Positions 53,969 through 63,262 of a DNA stretch of 64,000 nucleotides are shown here, one piece after another (position 1 is the first letter of the stretch; the number at the start of each line of letters is the position of its first letter). The position numbers and the translations under genes were made by a program. The stretch comes from Streptomyces sp. NBC_01549. GTDB lineage: Bacteria > Actinomycetota > Actinomycetes > Streptomycetales > Streptomycetaceae. The stretch lies in the NCBI RefSeq assembly GCF_026339955.1, contig NZ_JAPEPW010000001.1, forward strand, positions 2,382,501 through 2,446,500, read 5' to 3'. The notes under the pieces are model-generated. The model saw only the letters and a list, made by a program, of their open reading frames with translations, was not told the origin of the DNA and made no database searches.

Positions 53969-55299
53969 GCACGCCGGCGCCGGGCGCGGAGGACGCCATA
54001 CCGGAGGAGAAGCCGCTGGTGGAGCGGCGGCTGCACCCCGTTACACCGTTCCGGCGCGCCTGGGCGCCGGTCACCGTGGTCGCCGGGTGGGCCGTCCACG
54101 ACCCCAACCAGGCGCAGGAGCAGCTGACCAGGCTGACGACGACCGCGCTGCTCATCGGTCTCGCCGTGATCGTCCCGGCGGCCGCCCTTTACGGCTTTTT
54201 GAGCTGGTGGTTCACGCACTTCGCGGTGACCGAGACCGAACTGCGCATCCGTACCGGCCTGTTGTTCCGGCGCACCGCGCACATCCGGCTCGACCGGCTG
54301 CAGGCCGTCGACGTCACCCAGCCGCTGCTGGCCCGCGTCGCGGGCGTCACCAAGCTCAAACTCGACGTCATAGGAACGGACAAGAAGGACGAACTCGCCT
54401 TTCTCGGCGAGGACGAGGCCCGCACCCTGCGCGCCGAACTCCTCGCCCGCGCCGCCGGTTTCGCCCCCGAGACGGCTCACGAGGTCGGCGAGGCGCCGGT
54501 GCGGCAGCTGCTGCACGTCCCGGCGGGCTTCCTCGCCGTCTCCCTCGTCCTCACCGGCGCCACCTGGGGCTCCCTGGCCGCCGCGCTCGTCGTGCCCCCG
54601 TTCCTGTGGTTCACCACCCACAGCGTGTGGACGGTCCTCGCCACCGGGGTGCCGCTGCTCGGCGCCGCGGGCGCGAGCAGCGTGGGGCGGTTCGTCGCCG
54701 AGTACGACTGGACGGTGGGCGAGTCCCCGGACGGGCTGCGCATCGACCACGGCCTCCTCGACCGTACGCACGAGACGGTGCCGCCCGGACGCGTGCAGAC
54801 CGTACGGATCGTCGAACCGCTGCTGTGGCGGCGACGCGGGTGGGTGCGGGTGGAACTCGACGTGGCGGGTTCCTCGAACTCCGTCCTCGTGCCCGTCGCT
54901 CCACGCGAGGTCGCCGAGTCGGTGATCGCGGGGGTGCTCCCCGGGGTGACCGTGCCGTCCGCCCTGTCCCGGCCGCCGCGCCGGGCCTGGTGGTGCGTGC
55001 CGCTGTGGTGGCGAGGTTACGGGCTCGCCGTCACCGACACCGTCTTCGCGGCGCGTCACGGGCTGCTGCGCCGCCGCCTCTCGCTCGTGCCGCACGCGAA
55101 GGTGCAGAGCGTACGGCTGACACAGGGGCCCTGGGAGCGCTTCAAGGGCGTCGCCGACGTCCACGTGGACACGGGGGCCGACAAGACGGTGACGGCGCGG
55201 CTGCGGGACGCCTCGGAGGCCGCGGAGCTGCTTCAGTCGCAGGCCGACCGGTCACGGACGGGGCGGCGGGAGGCCCGGCCGGACCGGTGGATGGCCTGA
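53965..55299 (+). CDS. Three-PH-domain membrane protein (YdbT-like)
   Basis: Protein of 444 aa. Four or more membrane segments are visible ([60 protein letters not shown]). Three bPH2 repeats each carry a [18 protein letters not shown] or [12 protein letters not shown] core. GTG 53965 is chosen for the 4-bp overlap with the partner. Lipid or membrane-stress sensing is proposed for the family. A strong terminator follows. Confidence 0.88.
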   Translation: MSTPAPGAEDAIPEEKPLVERRLHPVTPFRRAWAPVTVVAGWAVHDPNQAQEQLTRLTTTALLIGLAVIVPAAALYGFLSWWFTHFAVTETELRIRTGLLFRRTAHIRLDRLQAVDVTQPLLARVAGVTKLKLDVIGTDKKDELAFLGEDEARTLRAELLARAAGFAPETAHEVGEAPVRQLLHVPAGFLAVSLVLTGATWGSLAAALVVPPFLWFTTHSVWTVLATGVPLLGAAGASSVGRFVAEYDWTVGESPDGLRIDHGLLDRTHETVPPGRVQTVRIVEPLLWRRRGWVRVELDVAGSSNSVLVPVAPREVAESVIAGVLPGVTVPSALSRPPRRAWWCVPLWWRGYGLAVTDTVFAARHGLLRRRLSLVPHAKVQSVRLTQGPWERFKGVADVHVDTGADKTVTARLRDASEAAELLQSQADRSRTGRREARPDRWMA

Positions 55300-55361
55300 G
55301 ACCCTGAGACGACGTGCGCTGACATGCGCTGACATGCGCCGGCGTGCGGCCTGGGACGGCG

Positions 55362-55391
55362 TGAGGGCAGTGGCCTGAGCCACTGCCCTCA
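55362..55391. terminator. Bidirectional terminator after the PH-protein operon
   Basis: A perfect 13-bp stem TGAGGGCAGTGGC (55362-55374) and GCCACTGCCCTCA (55379-55391) with a CTGA tetraloop, between convergent genes. A decamer TGCGCTGACA is repeated just upstream. Confidence 0.8.
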
Positions 55392-55418
55392 TCTGCGTGA
55401 GCCACGTGCCAGGCGGCT

Positions 55419-56939
55419 TCAGGAAGCCGCGGTCCGCAGCTCCGCCAGGTCGATCTGCTCGGTCTCGTCGTGCGCGGTCAGGTCGATGACTTGACCGACA
55501 CCGCGGGACCCCTCGTCGACGGGCTTGAAGCCGGACTCGGCCTCGGCCTTGTGCAGCGCGAGCGCCTCCTGTCCGACCACGTCCGCGAGGTCCTCGTTCT
55601 GCATGACCTCCATGGCCGCCGAGGACGTCCCCTTCTGCGTACCGAAGAAGTCGAAACCGCCCTCGACCGAGGGGCGCCGCACGGGCGCGGCCGGGGCGAC
55701 GGCCACCGCCGTCGGCACGGTGAAGTGCCCGGAGGCACGGGCCGGCTTCGACGGCTTCACGGGGTGGGGCGCCTGCGCGGGGGGCTCCGCCTCGACGGAC
55801 ACCGCGCGCGCGGCGGGAACGGGCAGCGCCGCCGGCTTGGCGTCGGTCAGGGGGCGGCTGCCCTTCGGAGGGCCGTCGGTCGGAGGTTCTCCTTTGACGG
55901 ACCCTCCCTTGGCGGACTCTCCTTTGGCGTGCTCTCCCTCGTCGGAACCGGAGGCAGCGGCATCGGCATCGGCACCAGACTCGGCCGCGGAATCCGAGGC
56001 GGCTTCGGTTTCGACCTCGGCTTCGGAGCCCGCTTGGGAGTCGACGTCGACTTCGGCCTCGGCGCCGGGCTTCGCGTCGTCGTCCGGATCGGTGTCGGGG
56101 TCGGCGTCCGTGTCGGTATCCGGGTCGGTGTCCGATTCGGTGTCCGCGAGGGACACTTCGGTCGCCGCCTCGCCGTTCGTGATCCGGCTCAGCGCGGTGC
56201 TGGCGCGCAGGAAGAGCGACGACCCGGCCGGGGAGAAGACCTGGGCGGACGCGGGCGCGTCCGTCGGCTCCTCGGCGGCGTTCTCCGCCTCCGCGGCGGT
56301 CACGTCTTCGGCGGTGCCGCCGTCGTCCGTGTCCTCGCCGGCGCCGTCGCCCGCACCCTCGTTCAAGTCCTCGTCCTCGGCAGCCACGCCCTCGGGAGCC
56401 TCCGGCTCCGCCGAGTCGACGGCGTCCACGGATTCCGCGGACTCCACGGTCTCCGCCCCGGCGGTCAGCGCGCGAGCGGGGGCCACCGTCTCTATCTCGA
56501 GCAGCCGGCGTCCCTCCAGGGCGCTCGCCCGCTCCGTCTCCGCCGTGGCGTACCGTCGCAGCAGTGCCGCGTGCTCGTTGCGCAGGCCCGCCAGCTCCGC
56601 CCGCTTCGCGCGCAGCTTGTGCTCGAGCTTCGTGCGCAGCTCGCGCGACTCGTCGAGGTCGGTCTCGAGCTCGGCGACGCGCTCCTCGTGACGCCACTCG
56701 TCACTCGCACGCGCGCGCGTGAGGTCCGCGACCCGCTTGCCCGCCGCCGTGTCCCAGCGGCGCATGACGACACCGCCCGCGACGGCGGTCACCGCGGCGG
56801 CCGCGGCCAAGGCGCGGAGCACCGTTGGTTCCGTGAACAGCCAGGGCCCCACGGCACAGACGAGCGAGACGCCTGCGATCGCCGAAGGAGGCAGCAGCCG
56901 GTGCAGAGGTGGGGAATGGCGGTGACGTCCACGTGGCAT
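55419..56939 (-). CDS. Acidic coiled-coil membrane protein, unknown function
   Basis: Protein of 506 aa. Two N-terminal membrane segments (~18-65, SAIAGVSLVCAVGPWLF and VLRALAAAAAVTAVAGGVV) are followed by a coiled coil (~80-150, HEERVAELETDLDESRELRT, LEHKLRAKRAELAGLRNEHA). A ~250-residue highly acidic low-complexity region comes next (e.g. DTESDTDPDTDTDADPDTD). The C-terminal ~75 residues are conserved (EGGFDFFGTQKGTSSAAMEV, IDLTAHDETEQIDLAELR). The C-terminal motif may bind a partner. This is a Streptomyces-type protein; I do not recognise a function. Confidence 0.8.
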   Translation of the reverse strand: MPRGRHRHSPPLHRLLPPSAIAGVSLVCAVGPWLFTEPTVLRALAAAAAVTAVAGGVVMRRWDTAAGKRVADLTRARASDEWRHEERVAELETDLDESRELRTKLEHKLRAKRAELAGLRNEHAALLRRYATAETERASALEGRRLLEIETVAPARALTAGAETVESAESVDAVDSAEPEAPEGVAAEDEDLNEGAGDGAGEDTDDGGTAEDVTAAEAENAAEEPTDAPASAQVFSPAGSSLFLRASTALSRITNGEAATEVSLADTESDTDPDTDTDADPDTDPDDDAKPGAEAEVDVDSQAGSEAEVETEAASDSAAESGADADAAASGSDEGEHAKGESAKGGSVKGEPPTDGPPKGSRPLTDAKPAALPVPAARAVSVEAEPPAQAPHPVKPSKPARASGHFTVPTAVAVAPAAPVRRPSVEGGFDFFGTQKGTSSAAMEVMQNEDLADVVGQEALALHKAEAESGFKPVDEGSRGVGQVIDLTAHDETEQIDLAELRTAAS

Positions 56940-57196
56940 GGCCAGAAACTTACCGCGCGTAGGCGAATCTTGGAGCCCCGCCCGGTAAAAACACGGCCAC
57001 CCCAGGGGTTTCACACCGCCACAGCCGCCTATAAGGGCAACTCCTTGTCCGGCAAGGGCTCCCGCTTGCCCCACAAGGCGGCTACTTGTTGATCAATTTC
57101 CTTGAGTTCGAGTGATTCGGGAGATTCGAGGGACTCGGGGAATTCCACGAGGGGCGGCACGTATCACGAGGGCCGCCCCGTATTCGGGGACGACGG

Positions 57197-58327
57197 TCAA
57201 CGGTCGCTCAGCCGCCCGCTGAACCACTGCAGCGTCGCCGGGATCTCCCGCCGCCACGTGTTGAAGTTGTGGCCGCCGCTGTCGAGGATGATCGACGCGA
57301 TCCGGGTGCGCTGCTTGGACTGCACGAGGCTGATGAACTTCAGCGTCTCCTTGTAGTTGTGCTCGCCCACCTTGCTGCTGGTGACCAGCAGCGATGTGTC
57401 CGGCGCGGGCTTGTGCTGCATGAACCAGCGCAGGTCCGCGTTGTTGCGCAGCTCCTTGTTCCCATGGAAGAGGTCGCCCGTCGTGGGGTCGATCGGTGCC
57501 TTGTAGTACGGCGACAGACCCGCCCCGGCGGCGTACGCCTCGGGGTGGTGCAGTGCCAGCTTCAACGCGCAGTAGCCGCCCGTGGAATCGCCGGCGATGC
57601 CCCAGCTGCCGGGCTTTTTGCCCACCCTGTAGTGAGCCGATACGGCCTCCGGGAGGTCCTTGGCGAAGAACGTCTCGGTCTGCGGGCCGCCCGGGATGTC
57701 CACGCACTCCGTGTCCCGCGGCGGCGCGACCGTCGGCCGCATCATGACGAGGATCATCGGCTGCATCTGCCCGTTCTTCGACAACTCGTGGGCCGTCTGC
57801 GGATAGTGCAGGCCCTTGATGAGCGCCGCGGCGGTCCCCGGGTAGCCGGTGAGGACCGTGACCGCCGGGAAAGTGCGGGTGCGGTAGCGCGCCTGGAAGT
57901 ACTCGGGAGGCAGGTAGACGAACGCGGGCGTGGCGATGTGCGTCGTACGGCCGACGATGTCGACCTTCTGGATCTGACCGCCGACCGGTGGCCGGGTCCC
58001 GCCCGCCACGTTCACCGGCTGGGTACCGACCACCTGGAGAGGCCCGCCGCCGTGGTCGCTCTGGCCGCCGTGGTACATGACCACGCCCTGGCCGCTCTCC
58101 TGACCGAAGAGGTCCGCCCAACTGGCGTAGAACCCGAACGCCTGGTTGGCGAACAGGCCGATCGAGACGAAGACCGCCACCTGGGTGGCCAGGAGCATCC
58201 CGACCCGCCCGCTGACGGCCCGCCAGTTGCGCCGCGCCAGCCGCGGCCACCACCACACCGTACCGACGAACAGCAGCACGGCGAACAGAACCGCCAGCAC
58301 CAGCACCTTGTTGCTCGTGAGACCCAT
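57197..58327 (-). CDS. Membrane-anchored antigen-85-like esterase
   Basis: Alpha/beta-hydrolase (esterase D/putative esterase family) of 376 aa. Two N-terminal helices (KVLVLAVLFAVLLFVGTVWW and MLLATQVAVFVSIGLF) anchor it, with the catalytic domain (~120-376) outside. The nucleophile is in GIAGDSTGGYCALKLALHHP, an acidic residue lies in LDSGGHNFNTW and the His in the same segment. Related proteins include mycolyltransferases and feruloyl esterases. ATG 58327 is chosen. It is divergent from the MprF-like gene, which in S. coelicolor belongs to the same SigE-related block. Confidence 0.85.
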   Translation of the reverse strand: MGLTSNKVLVLAVLFAVLLFVGTVWWWPRLARRNWRAVSGRVGMLLATQVAVFVSIGLFANQAFGFYASWADLFGQESGQGVVMYHGGQSDHGGGPLQVVGTQPVNVAGGTRPPVGGQIQKVDIVGRTTHIATPAFVYLPPEYFQARYRTRTFPAVTVLTGYPGTAAALIKGLHYPQTAHELSKNGQMQPMILVMMRPTVAPPRDTECVDIPGGPQTETFFAKDLPEAVSAHYRVGKKPGSWGIAGDSTGGYCALKLALHHPEAYAAGAGLSPYYKAPIDPTTGDLFHGNKELRNNADLRWFMQHKPAPDTSLLVTSSKVGEHNYKETLKFISLVQSKQRTRIASIILDSGGHNFNTWRREIPATLQWFSGRLSDR

Positions 58328-58429
58328 GAGCTGTCCTGCCTGCGCTTTCCGCCCCTGGCCGCCCTGCACTTTCGCGAGGCCTTGCCCTGGACTTTCCTTG
58401 CCTTTTGAACCGGCTTTCCGGTGGGGAGT

Positions 58430-58457
58430 GAACCTGACTCCCCAAGACACCGTCCTA
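58430..58457 (+). promoter_or_regulatory. SigE-type promoter of the MprF-like gene
   Basis: GAACC (58430-58434), a 16-base spacer, CGTCCTA (58451-58457). This is a close fit to the Streptomyces SigE consensus as I know it (GAAC, ~16, CGTC). The start point would be near 58463. Confidence 0.6.
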
Positions 58458-58526
58458 GAGGGCGCAATGTCGCCGGATGCCGGAATGGCACCGGATTCAA
58501 GGTCTCTCGCAGAACTACGGGATGCG

Positions 58527-60356
58527 ATGTCTGTCAGGATAGATGGGGAAATGTCGGGTGAGGTTCCAGACCGAACAGGCAGGACGCGACGCATACTCCG
58601 TGGTCCACGCCCAGAGGCTGTCCCCACCCTGGTCGCCAGGGCCTGCACACTCGTAGGGCTCCTGGACATCGGCGCCGGGGTCTTCCCCCGCTTCCGGCGC
58701 AGCCGTATGCACGCCATGGCCGAGGTGCTGCCCGGCTCGTTCGGCCCCTTCGCCGCCGCGCTGTCGCTCAGCGCGGGCGTACTCCTGCTGCTGCTCGCTC
58801 ATGGGCTGCGGCGCCGCAAGCGCCGGGCGTGGCGGGCCGCCGTGGTCCTGCTGCCCGCGGGTGCCGTCGCCCAGTTCGCGTACCGGCACTCGATCATCGG
58901 CGTCGTCATCTCCGTCGCGCTGCTCGCGCCGCTGCTGCGCCACCGGAGCGAGTTCGCCGCCCTGCCCGATCCGCGCAGCCGCTGGCGCGCGCTCGCCAAC
59001 TTCGTCCTCATGGGCGCCGGTTCCCTCGTCCTCGGACTGGTCATCGTCGGCGCCCACCAGAACCGGATGGTCGGCGACCCGAGCCTGGCCGACCGCATCA
59101 CGCACGTCCTGTACGGCCTGGTCGGCTTCGAGGGCCCCGTCGACTACGCCGGACCCACGTCCTGGACGGTCGCCTTCTCGCTCGGCGCGCTCGGCTGGCT
59201 GACCGCCGTCACCACGATCTACCTGGCCTTCCGGCCCGAACACCCGGCCGCCCGGCTCACGGAGGACGACGAGACCCGACTGCGGGCCCTGCTGGACAAG
59301 CACGGCAGTCGCGACTCGCTCGGCCACTTCGCGCTCCGCCGCGACAAGGCCGTCGTCTTCTCCCCCAGCGGCAAGGCGGCCGTCACCTACCGCGTCGTCT
59401 CCGGCGTGATGCTCGCCAGCGGCGACCCCATCGGCGACGTCGAGGCCTGGCCCGGCGCCATCGAACGCTTCATGGACGAGGCCAAGGCCCACTCCTGGAC
59501 CCCCGCCGTCATGGGCTGCTCGGAGACGGGCGGCGAGGTGTGGACCCGCGAGACCGGCCTCGACGCCCTCGAACTGGGCGACGAGGCGGTGGTGGATGTC
59601 GCGGATTTCTCCCTGTCCGGGCGCGCGATGCGCAACGTGCGTCAAATGGTGAAGCGCATCGAACGCGCTGGCTACGAGACCCGGGTACGGCGCATCCGTG
59701 ACCTCAGCGAGGGCGAGCTGGAGCGGATACGACGGGCGGCGGAGGCCTGGCGCGGCACGGACACCGAGCGCGGCTTCTCCATGGCGCTCGGCCGCATCGG
59801 CGACCCGTCCGACAGCGACTGCCTGATCGCCACCGCGCACAAGGCGGACGACGTGCTCGGCCCGTACGGCGATCTGAAGGCCGTCCTGCACTTCGTCCCG
59901 TGGGGCACGGACGGGGTCTCCCTCGACCTCATGCGCCGCGACCGCTCGGCCGACCCCGGCATGAACGAACTCCTCATCGTGGCGGCGCTCGAGGCGTCCC
60001 CGCGCCTGGGCATCGAGCGGATCTCGCTCAACTTCGCGATGTTCCGCTCGGCGCTGGCACGCGGCGAGAAGATCGGCGCGGGTCCGGTGCTGCGCGCCTG
60101 GCGCGGCCTGCTCGTCTTCCTCTCCCGCTGGTTCCAGATCGAGTCCCTGTACAAGTTCAACGCGAAGTTCCGCCCCCGGTGGGAACCCCGCTTCGTCGTC
60201 TACGGCTCCTCCCGCGACCTCCCGCGCATCGGCTTCGCCGCCATGCAGGCCGAGGGCTTCCTGAACCTGGCCCTCCCGAGCCTGCTGCGCCGCCGCGCAC
60301 CGGCTCCGCGCCCGTGCGCCCACGGCGTGGCGGAACGCGGAGTCAGGGCGGCGTAG
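58527..60356 (+). CDS. MprF/LysX-like phosphatidylglycerol lysyltransferase (DUF2156)
   Basis: Integral membrane protein of 609 aa from this start. About six membrane segments occupy residues ~30-240. The C-terminal catalytic domain (~250-580, DUF2156, GNAT-like) contains GKAAVTYRVVSGVMLASGDP, LDALELGDEAVVDVADFSLS, FSMALGRIGDPSDSDCLIA and YKFNAKFRPRWEPRFVVYG. It transfers lysine from Lys-tRNA to phosphatidylglycerol and gives resistance to cationic peptides. The S. coelicolor orthologue is a reported SigE target. The start is uncertain: ATG 58467 in frame adds 20 residues and would be near-leaderless from the SigE-type promoter. Confidence 0.88.
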   Translation: MSVRIDGEMSGEVPDRTGRTRRILRGPRPEAVPTLVARACTLVGLLDIGAGVFPRFRRSRMHAMAEVLPGSFGPFAAALSLSAGVLLLLLAHGLRRRKRRAWRAAVVLLPAGAVAQFAYRHSIIGVVISVALLAPLLRHRSEFAALPDPRSRWRALANFVLMGAGSLVLGLVIVGAHQNRMVGDPSLADRITHVLYGLVGFEGPVDYAGPTSWTVAFSLGALGWLTAVTTIYLAFRPEHPAARLTEDDETRLRALLDKHGSRDSLGHFALRRDKAVVFSPSGKAAVTYRVVSGVMLASGDPIGDVEAWPGAIERFMDEAKAHSWTPAVMGCSETGGEVWTRETGLDALELGDEAVVDVADFSLSGRAMRNVRQMVKRIERAGYETRVRRIRDLSEGELERIRRAAEAWRGTDTERGFSMALGRIGDPSDSDCLIATAHKADDVLGPYGDLKAVLHFVPWGTDGVSLDLMRRDRSADPGMNELLIVAALEASPRLGIERISLNFAMFRSALARGEKIGAGPVLRAWRGLLVFLSRWFQIESLYKFNAKFRPRWEPRFVVYGSSRDLPRIGFAAMQAEGFLNLALPSLLRRRAPAPRPCAHGVAERGVRAA

Positions 60357-60368
60357 CCCCTTTGAACA

Positions 60369-60422
60369 GGCCCGGGCGAGGCGAGGGCCCCTACCCCAGC
60401 CCTGGGGACCCTCGCCCGGGCC
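60369..60422 (+). terminator. Hairpin terminator after the MprF-like gene
   Basis: A 13-bp perfect stem GGCCCGGGCGAGG (60369-60381) and CCTCGCCCGGGCC (60410-60422), with an internal second hairpin GGGCCCC...GGGGAC. There is no T-tract, which is usual in Streptomyces. Confidence 0.7.
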
Positions 60423-60578
60423 ACGCCCCCCTTTGGTGGTATATCAACGCTCTCGCCCCTTTCGAGGTGACTGCTTGACCGACCGAGTCGATCGGGCGGG
60501 CGGGGAACAGGCCGTGAAGCGGCCAAAAGACCCCCGCCGGAGCGAACCCGCGGACGATTCGGCCCCCCGCCGGAGGCC

Positions 60579-60584
60579 TAGGCT
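60579..60584 (+). promoter_or_regulatory. -10 box TAGGCT of leaderless folP
   Basis: TAGGCT is followed by six bases and the folP ATG at 60591, without Shine-Dalgarno. Confidence 0.55.
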
Positions 60585-60590
60585 GGACGC

Positions 60591-61451
60591 ATGAACTCCG
60601 AGCGCCTCCGCGGCCACGTCGCGGGACTGCCGACCTGGGACCGCTGCGCGGTCATGGGAGTCGTCAACGTAACCCCCGATTCCTTCTCCGACGGCGGCCG
60701 CTGGTTCGACACGACGGCCTCCGTCAAACACGGCCTCCACCTGGTCACCGAGGGCGCCGACCTCGTGGACGTCGGCGGCGAGTCGACCCGCCCCGGCGCC
60801 ACCCGCGTCGACGAGGCGGAGGAGCTCAAGCGTGTCATCCCGGTCGTCCGGGGCCTCGCCTCCGAGGGTGTCACCGTCTCCGTCGACACCATGCGCGCGT
60901 CCGTGGCGGAGCAGTCGCTCGCCGCGGGCGCCGCCCTCGTCAACGACGTGAGCGGCGGTCTCGCCGACCCCGCGATGATCCCCACCGTCGCCGCGGCCGG
61001 CGCGCCCTTCGTAGTCATGCACTGGCGCGGCTTCCTCGAGGGCGGCAACGTGAGGGGAACGTACGCGGACGTCGTCTCCGAAGTCGTCGACGAACTGCAC
61101 GCACGTGTGGAGGCCGTTCTGGAAGGCGGCATCGCCCCCGACCGCGTCGTCGTCGACCCGGGCCTCGGCTTCTCCAAGGACTCCGAGCACGACCTCTCGC
61201 TCCTCGCCCACCTCGACCGGCTGCGCGAACTCGGCCACCCCCTGCTCGTCGCCGCCTCCCGCAAGCGGTTCCTGGGCCACGTACTGGCGGGCCCGGAGGG
61301 CGCCCCGCCGCCGGCCCGCGAACGGGACGCCGCCACCGCCGCCGTCTCCGCGCTCGCCGCCCACCAGGGTGCCTGGGCGGTCCGCGTCCACGAGGTACGG
61401 GCCACCGCCGACGCCGTACGAGTCGCCCGGGCCGTAGAGGGAGCCCTGTGA
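60591..61451 (+). CDS. folP: Dihydropteroate synthase
   Basis: Condenses para-aminobenzoate with 7,8-dihydropterin pyrophosphate; target of sulfonamides. It is 286 aa with the two family signatures MGVVNVTPDSFSDGGRWFDT and LVDVGGESTRPGATRVDEAE, and the C-terminal GLGFSKDSEHDLSLLAHLDR. It is the first gene of the folate operon; its TGA overlaps the GTG of the next gene (61448-61451). folE and ftsH, which often sit nearby, are not in this window. Confidence 0.95.
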   Translation: MNSERLRGHVAGLPTWDRCAVMGVVNVTPDSFSDGGRWFDTTASVKHGLHLVTEGADLVDVGGESTRPGATRVDEAEELKRVIPVVRGLASEGVTVSVDTMRASVAEQSLAAGAALVNDVSGGLADPAMIPTVAAAGAPFVVMHWRGFLEGGNVRGTYADVVSEVVDELHARVEAVLEGGIAPDRVVVDPGLGFSKDSEHDLSLLAHLDRLRELGHPLLVAASRKRFLGHVLAGPEGAPPPARERDAATAAVSALAAHQGAWAVRVHEVRATADAVRVARAVEGAL

Positions 61452-61945
61452 GCGCACCCCGCACCGACATCGAGCAGGTCGAACTCGCCAACACCGCCTT
61501 CTACGAGGCACTCGAGCGGGGCGACTTCGACGCAGTGTCGTCGCTGTGGCTGGCTCCCCTGGAAACCGCCGCCGACGACATCGAGGGCGAGGGCGCGGTG
61601 GTCTCCTGCGTCCACCCCGGCTGGCCGGTCCTCAACGGCCGCGGCGAGGTCCTGCGCTCGTACGCGCTGATCATGGCGAACACCGAGTACATCCAGTTCT
61701 TCCTCACGGACGTGCACGTCTCCGTCACGGGCGACATCGCGCTGGTGACCTGCACCGAGAACATCCTCAGCGGCGGCCCCGCCCCCGAGGCCAGCGACGA
61801 GCTCGGCCCGCTCGTCGGCCAGCTGGTGGTCGCCACGAACGTGTTCCGTCGCACGGTGGACGGCTGGAAGCTCTGGTCGCACCACGCCTCACCCGTGCTC
61901 GCCGAATCCGGCGAGGAGGAGGACGACGAGGACACCCCCGGCTGA
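61448..61945 (+). CDS. NTF2-like (SnoaL-type) protein
   Basis: Protein of 165 aa with a single cone-shaped NTF2-like domain (LANTAFYEALERGDFDAVSS, WPVLNGRGEVLRSYALIMAN, VTCTENILSGG and GWKLWSHHASPVL). The C-terminal tail is acidic (EEEDDEDTPG). It is conserved between folP and folB in Streptomyces; a role in folate metabolism is suggested only by position. The GTG start overlaps folP. Confidence 0.88.
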   Translation: MSAPRTDIEQVELANTAFYEALERGDFDAVSSLWLAPLETAADDIEGEGAVVSCVHPGWPVLNGRGEVLRSYALIMANTEYIQFFLTDVHVSVTGDIALVTCTENILSGGPAPEASDELGPLVGQLVVATNVFRRTVDGWKLWSHHASPVLAESGEEEDDEDTPG

Positions 61946-62071
61946 GGACCGACCCGCCCTCTGCCGAGCCCGCGGCCACCCCCGGTCGGGTGGGCTGACG
62001 GTCCACTGGCATCAAGGAGTGGTTGGAATCACGAACCGCTGGGTAGGGGCGGCTACCAACCCGTGAGCCGC

Positions 62072-62093
62072 GGTGTTCCCCAGGGGAAACGCC
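62072..62093 (+). promoter_or_regulatory. Hairpin in the folB leader
   Basis: GGTGTTCCCC (62072-62081) pairs with GGGGAAACGCC (62083-62093), with one bulge. It lies in the 292-bp gap between the NTF2-like gene and folB, which contains several other short stems and no ORF. It could be attenuation or an RNA switch; support is limited. Confidence 0.35.
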
Positions 62094-62237
62094 CGATGAA
62101 GCCTCACGACCATCATGTGGGCGCGTGTCCCCGCGGGTGAGCTCTGTCAGTGCCCGCAGGTAGATTCGTTTGAGGCCGGTGCGCCGACCGCACTCGGTGG
62201 ACATCGGCCGCTACCGACGATTGCAGGAGTGATTCGC

Positions 62238-62597
62238 GTGGATCGTGTCGCGCTGCGCGGCCTCAAGGCTCGCGGGCACCACGGTGTCTTCCAGAAGGAA
62301 CGCGAAGAGGGCCAGACCTTCATCGTGGACCTGACACTGGGCCTCGACACCCGACCGGCCGCGGCCGAGGACGACCTGTCGAAGACCGTGCACTACGGCA
62401 TCGTGGCGGAGGAGGTCGTGACCGTCGTCGAGGGCGAGCCCGTCGACCTCATCGAGACGCTCGCCGAGCGCATCGCCCAGACCTGTCTGAAGCACGACGG
62501 GGTCCAGGAGGTGGAGGTCTGCGTGCACAAACCGGACGCGCCGATCACGGTCCCCTTCGACGACGTGACCGTCACGATCACCCGGAGCCGAGTATGA
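62238..62597 (+). CDS. folB: Dihydroneopterin aldolase
   Basis: Converts 7,8-dihydroneopterin to 6-hydroxymethyl-7,8-dihydropterin. It is 119 aa, standard length: LRGLKARGHHGVFQKEREEG with the active-site His/Glu, FIVDLTLGLDTRPAAAEDDL, the conserved Tyr in VHYGIVAEEV and KPDAPITVPFDDVTVTI. The GTG start is set by AGGAG eight bases upstream. Its stop overlaps the folK ATG (ATGA). Confidence 0.94.
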   Translation: MDRVALRGLKARGHHGVFQKEREEGQTFIVDLTLGLDTRPAAAEDDLSKTVHYGIVAEEVVTVVEGEPVDLIETLAERIAQTCLKHDGVQEVEVCVHKPDAPITVPFDDVTVTITRSRV

Positions 62598-63205
62598 CCG
62601 CCTACTTCACCGAGGGTCAGAGCGACCCGACCGTACAGCCGGTACCCGCCTCCGTGGTCGAACAGGTGGACGCCGCGGACACGACCCTGCAGAACCCGAA
62701 GCGGGCCGTGCTCTCCCTCGGCTCGAACCTGGGCAACCGTCTGGAGACCCTCCAGGGCTCCATCGACGCCCTGGAGGACACCCCTGGCGTCCGCGTCAAG
62801 GCGGTCTCCCCCGTCTACGAGACGGAGCCCTGGGGCGTCGAACCGGGCAGCCAGCCGACGTACTTCAACGCGGTCGTGGTCCTCAAGACCACCCTCCCTC
62901 CGTCCTCGCTCCTGGAGCGGGCGCACGCGATCGAGGAGGCCTTCCACCGTGTACGGGACGAGCGCTGGGGCCCGCGCACGATCGACGTGGACATCGTGGC
63001 GTACGCCGATGTCGTCTCCGGCGACCCGGTCCTGACCCTCCCTCACCCGCACGCCCACGAACGGGCCTTCGTGCTCGCCCCCTGGCACGACGTGGAGCCC
63101 GAGGCGCAGCTGCCCGACCGCGGCCCCGTGGCCCACCTGCTCACCGCCGTCACCCGGGAAGGCGTGCTGCCCCGGCCCGACCTGGAACTCCGGCTGCCCG
63201 AGTAG
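62594..63205 (+). CDS. folK: HPPK: 6-hydroxymethyl-dihydropterin pyrophosphokinase
   Basis: Transfers pyrophosphate from ATP to 6-hydroxymethyl-7,8-dihydropterin, producing the folP substrate. It is 203 aa with an N-terminal extension of ~35 residues before the domain. Motifs: LSLGSNLGNRLETLQGSIDA, PVYETEPWGVEPGSQPTYFN and the signature RWGPRTIDVDIVAY. It is coupled to folB by the ATGA overlap. Confidence 0.95.
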   Translation: MTAYFTEGQSDPTVQPVPASVVEQVDAADTTLQNPKRAVLSLGSNLGNRLETLQGSIDALEDTPGVRVKAVSPVYETEPWGVEPGSQPTYFNAVVVLKTTLPPSSLLERAHAIEEAFHRVRDERWGPRTIDVDIVAYADVVSGDPVLTLPHPHAHERAFVLAPWHDVEPEAQLPDRGPVAHLLTAVTREGVLPRPDLELRLPE

Positions 63206-63262
63206 TCGTTAAGGTCAGGACGACCAGAGGCGGGCTTACAAGAGGGGCAAAGGGACAACAAC

